Assembly: GCA_963721335.1 (NCBI GenBank)
Contig: CAVRIV010000001.1
Span: forward strand, 583,931-647,930
Reading direction: 5' to 3'
Length of the DNA stretch: 64,000 nucleotides
Origin: CAVXDY01 sp963721335
GTDB lineage: Bacteria > Actinomycetota > Thermoleophilia > Miltoncostaeales > Miltoncostaeaceae
How positions within the stretch are numbered: the first letter of the stretch is position 1; every line of letters starts with the position of its first letter. Below the pieces are notes generated by a model. That model worked only from the letters and a program-made list of their open reading frames with translations. It was not told the origin of the DNA and ran no database searches. Both the position numbers and the translations under genes were made by a program. Positions 45,856-53,007 of the stretch are shown here, piece by piece.

Positions 45856-46882
45856 AGGCGGCTGTGCTCCCGGCATACGACGCGGCGCTCGTGATCGAGG
45901 ACGCCCCGGCGCCCGAGATCACGGGCCCCTCGGACGTGATCGTGAAGATCGGAGGGGCGGGTCTGTGCCGCACCGACCTCCACATCATCGAGGGCGTCTG
46001 GAAGGAGAAGGTTGACGTCGAGCTCCCCTACATCCTCGGCCACGAGAACGCCGGCTGGGTGGAGGCGGTGGGCGATGGCGTGACGACCATCAAGCCCGGC
46101 GACGCGGTGATCGTCCACCCGGTCATCACCTGCGGGCTCTGCCAGGCCTGCCGCGCGGGCGAGGACATGCACTGCCTCAACCTGGCCTTTCCCGGCATCA
46201 CGCAGAACGGGGGCTTCGCGGAGTACCTCCACACCGGGGAGCGCGCGATCATCAAGCTGCCCGAGGGCCTCGAGCCCAAGGCGATCGCCCCCTACGCGGA
46301 CGCCGGCATCACCGCATATCGAGCTGCCAAGCGCGCCGCCAAGCGGCTCACCCCGGGCACCCGCTGCGCGATCATCGGCGTCGGGGGGCTGGGCCACATC
46401 GCGGTCCAGGTCCTGCACGAGCTGTGCGCGACGGAGATCATCGCCATCGACCGCTCGCCGGCGGCGCTGGCGCTCGCGGAGACGTGGGGGGCGCACTATC
46501 TGGTGAACGCCTCCGAGACGGACCCGGTGGAGGCCGTCAAGGAGCTGACCGGCGGGGAGGGCGCCCACGCGGTGATCGACTTCGTCGGAGAGGGCGCCGC
46601 GATCGCCCAGTCGCTCGGGATGCTGCGCAAGGGCGGGACGTACTGGGTCGTCGGTTACGGCGGCCAGCATCGAGGTGCTCGGCCATCGACATGATCTTCT
46701 CCGAGATCGCCGTCGTGGGCAGCCTGGTCGGCAACTACAACGAGCTGGCCGAGCTGATGGTCATGGCCGGCCAGGGGCGCGTCACGCTGCACGCGTCCGA
46801 GTACCGCCTGGACGACATCAACACGGCCATCCACGACCTCGAGGGCGGGCGCCTGCAGGGACGCGGGGTGATCGTCCCCTAG
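45852..46882 (+). CDS. NAD(P)-dependent zinc alcohol dehydrogenase of the Prm/Mim accessory set, frameshifted
   Basis: About 343 residues after correction. Zinc sites: AGLCRTDLHIIEG, GHENAGWVEA, and structural CGLCQACRAGEDMHC; cofactor site IGVGGLGHIAVQVL. Two extra bases near 46665-46680 (GGCGGC-C-AGCATCGAGGTGC, then one in GTGCTCGGCC) break the end, which resumes AIDMIFSEIAVVGSLVGNYNELAELM to the TAG at 46880. In Prm/Mim operons this enzyme oxidises the alcohol made by the oxygenase; here that role is unsupported because the oxygenase is missing. ATG overlaps the DUF59 stop. Confidence 0.87.
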
Positions 46883-46948
46883 GGATCGGTCAGCGCAGCG
46901 GGGCCCCGCCCTCCACCAGGGCGCGGCCCCGCTCGTGGGGGAGTGGGC

Positions 46949-47524
46949 TCACGATGAGGCCACCCGGTCCAGTCGGTCGAGCAGGTAGCGGGGGTTGGTA
47001 TCCGAGCGCGCGTGCGCCAGCCCGTGACGCTCCTCCAGCAGGACGCGATGGGCTCCTGCGCCGTCGAGCGGATAGTGCCGCACCGGGCCCCGCCGGTGCA
47101 CGGCCAGGAGGGCGCCGCCGGGCGCGAGGAGGGCTCGCAGGCGATCGAGCGCCGTCCGCAGGAGCGGCGCGCTCCAGTAGTAGAGGACCTCGGAGCAGAC
47201 GACGAGGTCGAAGGGGCCCTCCGGGATCGACTCGGGGACGCTGCGCTGCTCGACCCGCACGTGCGGGATCCCCGCGAGCCGCTCCCGTGCCCGCGCCACC
47301 GCGGTCGGCGAGCAATCGACGGCGAGCAGCTCGCCGCAGGGGGGCGCGAGCCGTGCCGTGAGCTCCCCGATCGCGCAGCCCACCTCCAGCGCCCGGCCGA
47401 TGGGCGCGAGATCCTCGATCGCGGCCACGGTCGCCGCGTACTTGCGCTGCTCGTAGGCGCTCGTGCGGAAGTCCCAGGGGTCCTCGTCGGCCGCGTAGAG
47501 CCGCTCGAAGTACTCCGCGCCCAT
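46949..47524 (-). CDS. NodS-like SAM-dependent methyltransferase
   Basis: 191 residues. MGAEYFERLYAADEDPWDF and YEQRKYAATVAAI are typical of the NodS/DREV group; motif I ALEVGCAIGELTARLAP, post-I AVDCSPTAV, and DLVVCSEVLYYW follow. GGTGAGGAGGCGC precedes the ATG. Such enzymes methylate sugar-linked substrates and often sit beside polysaccharide deacetylase, PIG-L and glycosyltransferase genes; here only a scrap of the deacetylase is left just upstream (47525-47623). Confidence 0.87.
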   Translation of the reverse strand: MGAEYFERLYAADEDPWDFRTSAYEQRKYAATVAAIEDLAPIGRALEVGCAIGELTARLAPPCGELLAVDCSPTAVARARERLAGIPHVRVEQRSVPESIPEGPFDLVVCSEVLYYWSAPLLRTALDRLRALLAPGGALLAVHRRGPVRHYPLDGAGAHRVLLEERHGLAHARSDTNPRYLLDRLDRVASS

Positions 47525-47623
47525 GCGCCTCCTCACCGGCGAGCCTCGATCTCGGCGGCGGCCCACCTCGGCGACCATCGGGTCGGGCCCGTCGTCGAAG
47601 GTGAGCGCGACGACGCCGGTCAC
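47525..47623 (-). pseudogene. Polysaccharide deacetylase (CE4/NodB) N-terminal remnant
   Basis: A GTG at 47623 reads TGVVALTFDDGPDPMVAEV. The TFDDGP motif is the metal-binding signature of NodB-type deacetylases and normally begins a ~200-residue domain. Here the homology ends after ~20 residues and the frame runs straight into the methyltransferase start. The GTG overlaps the stop of the preceding small gene (GTGTGA), so the scrap keeps operon-like linkage. Confidence 0.6.
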
Positions 47624-47793
47624 ACGCCGGGGCCGCCCGTGGAGGGCGGATCGGAGCTGGGAAACGACTCCTCGTCCTCCTCCTGAACGTCGTCCTTCTC
47701 GGAGTCGTCGGGGGAGGGCTGGTGCGGCGGCACGCCCGGCTCGCGGTCAGCTGGGGGCGCGTCCTCGGGGCGCGGGTCGTTCTCGGTGCTCAC
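47620..47793 (-). CDS. Small acidic disordered protein with SFPSSDPP motif
   Basis: 57 residues, acidic and proline-rich, ending EEDEESFPSSDPPSTGGPGV. The ESFPxSDPP signature recurs in short proteins of many actinobacteria and proteobacteria with no known role. GTG at 47793 chosen for the AGGAGG six bases ahead; a longer frame from 47847 exists. Overlaps the deacetylase remnant start. Confidence 0.6.
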   Translation of the reverse strand: MSTENDPRPEDAPPADREPGVPPHQPSPDDSEKDDVQEEDEESFPSSDPPSTGGPGV

Positions 47794-47862
47794 GAAGGCC
47801 TCCTGCGCGTGGCTGGGCTCGGGACACGGTGTTCCCGATCCCGCCACGGTCGAACCGCCTTC

Positions 47863-47967
47863 TCAGGAAGAGGGTCCCGAGCGGCGGCGCCTCTCCCACC
47901 GGCGCCGCAGGAACGCGAACACCAGCGGCAGGAGCATGAGCGCCACACGGCGCAGGATCCACGTCAT
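47863..47967 (-). CDS. 34-residue basic single-span membrane peptide
   Basis: An ATG at 47967 overlaps the stop of the GAF-ANTAR gene by ATGA, so it is placed by coupling. The product has one hydrophobic stretch (VALMLLPLVFAFL) with arginine-rich ends (LRRRWERRRR). Function unknown; its length and charge suit a membrane-bound microprotein. Confidence 0.5.
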   Translation of the reverse strand: MTWILRRVALMLLPLVFAFLRRRWERRRRSGPSS

Positions 47968-48695
47968 GTCTCAACCCCCTCGGGTCCGCCGGTGATGGCC
48001 ACGGTACCCGCCAGGACGTCCTCGGCAACATCGGCGACCCGGCGCCGGCTGCTCCGCGCGGCTCGCCGGAGCGACCCGAACGCACCGACCGCGTCGGTGT
48101 CGAGGCGGGCCATGAGCAGGCCCACGGCGCGCTCGATCACCACCCGCCGGTCGAGCGCCCCCTGGAGCTGGGCCACGATGCGCTCCCCCCGCCGCGCCGC
48201 GACGGCGGCCGCGAGCACGCCCTCGACGACCCCGGCGTAGGTGCCGATCGCATCCTGGTCGCTGTCGTCCCATTCGTAGGAGGTCTCGCGGTACACGTTG
48301 AGCGAGCCCGCCGGCACGCCCCCGAGGCGCGTGGGAACCCCGAGCACCGCCCGCACCCCGGCTCCGGCCAGCCGCGCCCCCAGCCGCGGCCAGCGCGGGT
48401 CGGTGATCAGATCGTCGGTGCGCACGGGCTCGGCGAGCACGAAGGAGTTGACGCACGGCCCCTCGACCAGGTCCTCCTGCGCCTGCTCGAGCGCCTGCGC
48501 GGCCGGGTCCGAGCCCAGCACGTACCGCAGCGAGCCGCCGTCGTCCACGAGCATCAGCCCGACGCCGCTCACCGCGAAGAGCCCGCGCGCGGCGCCCATC
48601 ACCCGCTCGAGGGCGGCCTCCACCGGGATCGCGCCGATGTCCGTGGAGCCGAGGCCCTCGAGGCTCGCCGACAGCGCCCGCGGATCGATGTGCAC
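47964..48695 (-). CDS. GAF-ANTAR regulator
   Basis: 243 residues: GAF domain (FAVSGVGLMLVDDGGSLRYV ... LVEGPCVNSFVLAEPVRTDDL) and C-terminal ANTAR (QLQGALDRRVVIERAVGLLMAR, then RRRVADVAEDVLAG). Nearly collinear with residues 115-358 of the protein at 35908-36984, so the two arose by duplication. ANTAR proteins bind twin RNA hairpins and block termination. Coupled to the 34-residue membrane peptide. Confidence 0.9.
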   Translation of the reverse strand: MHIDPRALSASLEGLGSTDIGAIPVEAALERVMGAARGLFAVSGVGLMLVDDGGSLRYVLGSDPAAQALEQAQEDLVEGPCVNSFVLAEPVRTDDLITDPRWPRLGARLAGAGVRAVLGVPTRLGGVPAGSLNVYRETSYEWDDSDQDAIGTYAGVVEGVLAAAVAARRGERIVAQLQGALDRRVVIERAVGLLMARLDTDAVGAFGSLRRAARSSRRRVADVAEDVLAGTVAITGGPEGVET

Positions 48696-48797
48696 CGGCT
48701 CGCCCCTTCCGTCGGAGGCGAGGATACGCCCGCCGGGCGACGCGTAACGGGCCCGGCATCGGGGAACATGGTGGTGGAACGACGAGTGGAGGACCCG

Positions 48798-48947
48798 ATG
48801 ACGACCGCATCGCTCACCATCGCTGTCATCGCCATCCTCATCGTCGGGGTTCTCGCCTGGAGGGCCTTCGGCGGGGCGGATGACGTCGCGCCGTTACGCG
48901 ACCGGTGGCGTCGCCGGAGCCGAGGGTCTCCGCCCCGCGAGGACTAG
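48798..48947 (+). CDS. 49-residue single-span membrane protein
   Basis: ATG preceded by TGGAGGACCCG. One hydrophobic helix (LTIAVIAILIVGVLAWRAF) near the N-terminus, then a short basic tail (LRDRWRRRSRG). Its stop shares CTAG with the convergent TetR gene. Unknown role. Confidence 0.6.
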   Translation: MTTASLTIAVIAILIVGVLAWRAFGGADDVAPLRDRWRRRSRGSPPRED

Positions 48948-49552
48948 GCGGCGTGCGAGCGCAGCGCGGCGAGCGCGCCGTCGAGCGCCGCGCGGAGCGG
49001 CTCGAGCGAGTGCATCGTCTGCGTCAGCAGCAGGCCGCCCTGGAGCGCGGCGAAGATCGCGAGCGCGAGGTGCTCGGGGTCCACGTCAGACCGGAGCGTG
49101 CCGGCGGCGCGCATCCGCTCGACGCCCGCGCGGAGGTGGCCGACCCAGCGGTCCATGTGGGCCGTGACCTCGGCGGCGCGGACCGGGTCGCGCCCGGCGA
49201 GCTCGCTCGCCAGCGCGCCGATCGGGCAGCCCCAGTGCGGCTGGGAGCCGTAGTGGGCGAGCACCGCGCTGCGCCAGCCCGTCCACGCGTCCCAGGTGTC
49301 GAGCGTGTCGAGCCACGGCCGCTGCGCGTCGAGCACGCGCTCGGCCTGGAGCTCGGCGAGCGCGTGCACGAGATCGCCCTTGCCGCCCGGGAAGTAGTGG
49401 AAGAGCTGGCTCTTGCTCGTGCTCGTCCCGGCGCGGATGTCGTCCAGGCTCGTGCCGCCGTATCCGCGGGCGAGCACCAGGTCGGCCGCCACCTCGACGA
49501 TCCGGGCGCGGGTGGCCGCGCCCTTCGGGGTCAGCTTCGCCTGGGCGTCCAT
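48944..49552 (-). CDS. TetR/AcrR family transcriptional regulator
   Basis: 202 residues. Helix-turn-helix: ATRARIVEVAADLVLARGYGGTSLDDIRAGTSTSKSQLFHYFPGGKGDLVHAL. The C-terminal part (HWGCPIGALASELAGRDP) is that of the QacR/TetR_C_33-like subgroup that often has a conserved Cys-Pro-Ile-Gly and controls flavin-dependent or redox genes. It lies 55 bases downstream of the FAD monooxygenase on the same strand, so an operon with autoregulation is likely. Confidence 0.92.
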   Translation of the reverse strand: MDAQAKLTPKGAATRARIVEVAADLVLARGYGGTSLDDIRAGTSTSKSQLFHYFPGGKGDLVHALAELQAERVLDAQRPWLDTLDTWDAWTGWRSAVLAHYGSQPHWGCPIGALASELAGRDPVRAAEVTAHMDRWVGHLRAGVERMRAAGTLRSDVDPEHLALAIFAALQGGLLLTQTMHSLEPLRAALDGALAALRSHAA

Positions 49553-49607
49553 CCGCCGGAGGCTAGCTGAATGGACCGATGAGTCCAGCAACCGGCCCGC
49601 CGATTCG

Positions 49608-50633
49608 CTACGCGGGCGGATCCCCCACGGGGGGCCAGCGCTCCTCATCCGGGCGCTCCCCTCCACGGACCATCCTCGCGCCCGCCGCGCCGATCGCCTC
49701 GTAGGGCGCGACGACGGGCCGTCGCCAGAACTCGTAGTCGCGGCAGGCGGCGTCGGCATCCGACGCGCCGGCGACCGCGACCGCCAGCGCCAGCGCATCG
49801 CCGAAGCCCAGGCCGGCGCCGACGCCGGCCTCGGGGTCGATCGCGTGGGCCGCCTCGCCGACCAGCGCCACCCCGGGCGTCCACCACGTCTCGCATCGCA
49901 CCTCGGTCACCTCGCGGTAGATCAACTGGTCGATGGACGTGACCCCCGCGAGCGCGGGCGCCGCCTCGGGGAGCAGTCGCGCGAAGCCGCGCCGATACGC
50001 CTCCACGCCGGGCGCGAGGGCGGCCTCGCGTCCGACCCGGTCGATCTGCCACCAGCCCGCCGACCCCTCGGGCCAGCCGAGCAGCCCGACCTGCCGGCCG
50101 TCGCTCTGGTACGCCATCCGGAAGGCGTCCTCGATGAGCACCGGGCTGCGGAAGGAGAGGGCCGCGCCGGGCGACGGGCGCACCTCGGCGGCGATGCCGG
50201 CCATCGTCCGCACGGGCGAGTGGGTGCCATCGGCTCCCACCACCAGGTCGGAGGCGATCTCGCGCTCCCCCTCGGGCCCGCGGACGCGCACCCCCACGAC
50301 CCGGCCGCCATCGCGCAGCAGCGCCACCACCTCCTGCTCGTGGTCCACCGAGACGCCGCGGGAGATCGCCTCCAGCAGCGCCTGGCGCGCCACCGCGATG
50401 GCCACCGGCGTCCCGTCGGGCCGCGGCGCGATGTCGCGTCCGCGCGCGCGGACCTCCTCCATGGCCCCGATCTCGGTGAGCGCGTCGAAGGCCTGGAACG
50501 GCAGCATGATCGGGCCGGGGATGCGCCGGCCGCGGGGGAGCCGCTCGAGGACCACCGGGTCCACGCCGCGGTCGAGCAGCGCCCTGGCGAGGACAAGGCC
50601 GGCCATCCCGCCGCCCACGATCACGATCCTCAC
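49608..50633 (-). CDS. FAD-dependent monooxygenase (PHBH fold)
   Basis: 341 residues. The dinucleotide site is VIVGGGMAGLVLARALL with VVLERLPRG; the DG motif is VGADGTHSPVR; the second FAD motif reads LVGEAAHAIDPEAGVGAGLGF, where the usual GDAAH has Glu for Asp. Family members hydroxylate aromatics or polyketides with NAD(P)H and oxygen. Followed by TetR at 48944. Substrate unknown. Confidence 0.9.
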   Translation of the reverse strand: MRIVIVGGGMAGLVLARALLDRGVDPVVLERLPRGRRIPGPIMLPFQAFDALTEIGAMEEVRARGRDIAPRPDGTPVAIAVARQALLEAISRGVSVDHEQEVVALLRDGGRVVGVRVRGPEGEREIASDLVVGADGTHSPVRTMAGIAAEVRPSPGAALSFRSPVLIEDAFRMAYQSDGRQVGLLGWPEGSAGWWQIDRVGREAALAPGVEAYRRGFARLLPEAAPALAGVTSIDQLIYREVTEVRCETWWTPGVALVGEAAHAIDPEAGVGAGLGFGDALALAVAVAGASDADAACRDYEFWRRPVVAPYEAIGAAGARMVRGGERPDEERWPPVGDPPA

Positions 50634-50673
50634 CGGCGAGCCCCTCCTGAGCGGATCGTCGCGATCCCCTCGC

Positions 50674-50994
50674 TCAGTCCGTCGCGGCGGCCTTCAGGAC
50701 GGCGTCGATGAGACCGGGGAAGCGCTCCTCGAGGTCGTCCCGGCGCAGCCACGTGTAGCGCCGCGTGCCCTCGTCGCGCTGGGCGATCACGCCGGCGGAG
50801 CGGAGCGCCTTCAGGTGGTGGCTGGCCGTGGACTTCGTCACCTCGAGCTGGATCTGGCCGCAGGGCATCGACCCCTCCGGGTCACAGGCCAGCTGGCGCA
50901 CGATCTCGAGCCGCACCGGATCCGAGAGCGCCTGCAGCACGGTCACCAGGTCGACGCCTGTGAGGTCCGCCTGATCCGTCGTCTGAGAGCCCAT
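50674..50994 (-). CDS. ArsR-family transcriptional regulator
   Basis: 106 residues. Winged helix: LQALSDPVRLEIVRQLAC, PCGQIQLEVTKSTASHHLKALRSAGVI, and the wing RDEGTRRYTWLRRDDLEERFPG. No CxC metal site of classic ArsR, so the inducer may be a drug or redox signal. Divergent from the MFS exporter with an inverted repeat operator between them. Confidence 0.92.
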   Translation of the reverse strand: MGSQTTDQADLTGVDLVTVLQALSDPVRLEIVRQLACDPEGSMPCGQIQLEVTKSTASHHLKALRSAGVIAQRDEGTRRYTWLRRDDLEERFPGLIDAVLKAAATD

Positions 50995-51010
50995 GGAGCC
51001 GTCCCGGTAA

Positions 51011-51060
51011 TATTGTTTGACGCCCATCGAAGTATAAGGTACGGTGCCGGTCGAACAATA
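51011..51060. promoter_or_regulatory. ArsR operator and divergent promoters
   Basis: TATTGTTTGAC at 51011-51021 and GTCGAACAATA at 51050-51060 form an inverted repeat (10 of 11 match). Between them TATAAG/TATACT at ~51031-51038 serves as a -10-like element in both directions; on the minus strand TTGTTC lies 16 bases from TATACT. The A+T content stands out against the GC-rich surroundings. Confidence 0.6.
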
Positions 51061-51123
51061 CGGGGTTACACCGGCGGGCGCCACTCCCCCGGCCCGAAAG
51101 AACTCCCCACAGGAGCGGACACC

Positions 51124-52578
51124 GTGCGATCTCCGAGCTCGACCATGGTCGAGAGCGGTTCCACGCGCCTCGACCGGCGCGCGTGGGCCGTCCTCCTCAC
51201 CCTCTGCGGCGCCCTCTTCCTGGACGCCCTCGACGTCTCGATGGTCGGCGTCGCCCTGCCATCCATCCGCACCGACCTCGCCATGTCCACCAGCTCCCTC
51301 CAATGGGTGGTGAGCGCGTACGTGCTCGGCTACGGCGGATTCCTCCTGCTCGGCGGCCGGGCCGCCGACCTCCTGGGGCGCCGCCGGATGTTCCTCATCT
51401 CGCTCGGCGTCTTCATCGTCGCCTCGGCCCTCGGCGGGTTCGTGGACGACGGCTCGCTCCTGATCGCCACGCGCTTCATCAAGGGCGTGAGCGCGGCGTT
51501 CACCGCGCCCGCCGGGCTCTCGATCATCACGACCAGCTTCTCCGAGGGCGCGCTGCGCAACAAGGCGCTCTCGATCTACACCGCGACGGGTGCGACGGGC
51601 TTCTCCCTCGGCCTCGTCGTGGGCGGTCTGCTGACCGAGGTCGGCTGGCGGTGGGTGTTCCTGCTGCCGGTCCCGGTGGCCATCGTCGTCCTGATCGCGG
51701 CGATCCGCCTGGTGCCCGACTCGGCCCCGCCGGAGCGCGGGCGGCGCTCGTTCGACCTCGCCGGCGCGGTGAGCATCACCGCCGGCATGCTGCTCCTCGT
51801 CTACACGGTGGTCGAGGCGCCGGACGTGGGCTGGGCGTCGCCGCTCACGCTCGTCTCGTTCGCCGGCGCGGCGGCGCTGTTCGCGGTGTTCACGGCGGTG
51901 GAGCGCCGGTCGGCCTTCCCGCTGGTGCGGCTGGGCATCCTGCGCTCGGCGCCCCTCGTGCGCGCGAACCTCGGCGCGATGGCCCTCTTCGGGTCGTGGG
52001 TCGGCTTCCAGTTCATCGCGACGCTCTACATGCAGCAGTTGCGGGGCTGGTCGCCCCTCGAGACGGGGCTCGCCATCTTCCCGGGCGGGCTGCTGGTGGC
52101 GCTGCTCGCCCCGCGGATCGGGATGCTCGTCGCGCGCTTCGGGATCGGCCGGCTGATCGTGGCGGGCCTCACCTCCGCCGCGATCGGCTACGCCCTCTTC
52201 CTGCCCATCGGGCTGGACTCGAGCTACTGGCTGGCGATCTTCCCGACCATGGTGCTCGCCGGCCTCGGCTTCGCCCTCGCCTACGGCCCGCTCAACATCG
52301 CCGCCACGAACGGCATCGAGCCGCACGAGCAGGGTCTCGCCGGGGGCCTGGTCAACACCTCGTTCCAGTTCGGCGGTGCGCTGGTGCTCGCCGTGGTCAC
52401 GGCGGTGAACGCCGCCGCGGCCGGCCCGGGGAGCTCGCCCGGGTCGGTGATGGACGGCTATCAGGCGGCCGTGGCGGTCGCGGTCATCGCCGCGCTCCTC
52501 GGCGTCGTGGCCACCGCGGCACGGCGGCGGGCGCCCGAGCGCGAGGCGGCCACGGAGCTGGCGGAGGGGGGCGTCTGA
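51124..52578 (+). CDS. MFS drug exporter, DHA2 family (14 segments)
   Basis: 484 residues. Motif C-like and antiporter features: LDALDVSMVGVALPSIRTDL (D at segment 1), LGGRAADLLGRRRMF (motif A) and TATGATGFSLGLVVGG. Fourteen hydrophobic segments suit EmrB/QacA-type proton-driven exporters. GTG start with AGGAGC seven bases ahead; codons between the operator and 51124 are not protein-like. Probably repressed by the divergent ArsR protein. Confidence 0.92.
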   Translation: MRSPSSTMVESGSTRLDRRAWAVLLTLCGALFLDALDVSMVGVALPSIRTDLAMSTSSLQWVVSAYVLGYGGFLLLGGRAADLLGRRRMFLISLGVFIVASALGGFVDDGSLLIATRFIKGVSAAFTAPAGLSIITTSFSEGALRNKALSIYTATGATGFSLGLVVGGLLTEVGWRWVFLLPVPVAIVVLIAAIRLVPDSAPPERGRRSFDLAGAVSITAGMLLLVYTVVEAPDVGWASPLTLVSFAGAAALFAVFTAVERRSAFPLVRLGILRSAPLVRANLGAMALFGSWVGFQFIATLYMQQLRGWSPLETGLAIFPGGLLVALLAPRIGMLVARFGIGRLIVAGLTSAAIGYALFLPIGLDSSYWLAIFPTMVLAGLGFALAYGPLNIAATNGIEPHEQGLAGGLVNTSFQFGGALVLAVVTAVNAAAAGPGSSPGSVMDGYQAAVAVAVIAALLGVVATAARRRAPEREAATELAEGGV

Positions 52579-52665
52579 ACGATGGCGCGGGACCTCGGCT
52601 TCGATCCTCCCCTCAGTGGGTACCGGAAGCCCGAGGTCCCAGTCGTCGTCGGAGAGGAGGACGCC

Positions 52666-52998
52666 ATGCCCCGGGGAAGCAGCCCCAAGCGCGAGCGCCA
52701 GTACGAGCACATCAAGGACAGCGCCAAGGCCCGCGGCGCGTCCACCAAGCGCGCCAAGGAGATCGCCGCGCGGACCGTCAACAAGGAGCGGGCGCGCTCC
52801 GGCGAGGCGAGGACCGCCTCGAAGACCTCGACCCAGGACATCTCGTCGGGTCGCCGGGGCGGGCTGCGCTCCGGCTCGAGCGGGCCGCGGGGCCGGACCC
52901 GCGATCAGCTCTACGCCGAGGCCAAGAAGCTCAACATCAAAGGGCGCTCGAAGATGAACAAGGAGCAACTGCGCCGAGCGGTGGACGCCAAGAAGTAG
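52666..52998 (+). CDS. Basic protein with Rho N-terminal/SAP-like end
   Basis: 110 residues, strongly basic. The front (RERQYEHIKDSAKARGASTKRAKEIAARTVNKERARSGE) resembles plasmid-stabilisation-like small proteins common in actinobacteria; the end (TRDQLYAEAKKLNIKGRSKMNKEQLRRAV) is a Rho-N/SAP-like helix-extended-helix that can bind nucleic acid. ATG at 52666 follows AGAGGAGG; the frame is open further upstream but not protein-like. Confidence 0.75.
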   Translation: MPRGSSPKRERQYEHIKDSAKARGASTKRAKEIAARTVNKERARSGEARTASKTSTQDISSGRRGGLRSGSSGPRGRTRDQLYAEAKKLNIKGRSKMNKEQLRRAVDAKK

Positions 52999-53007
52999 CC
53001 CCGGGCA

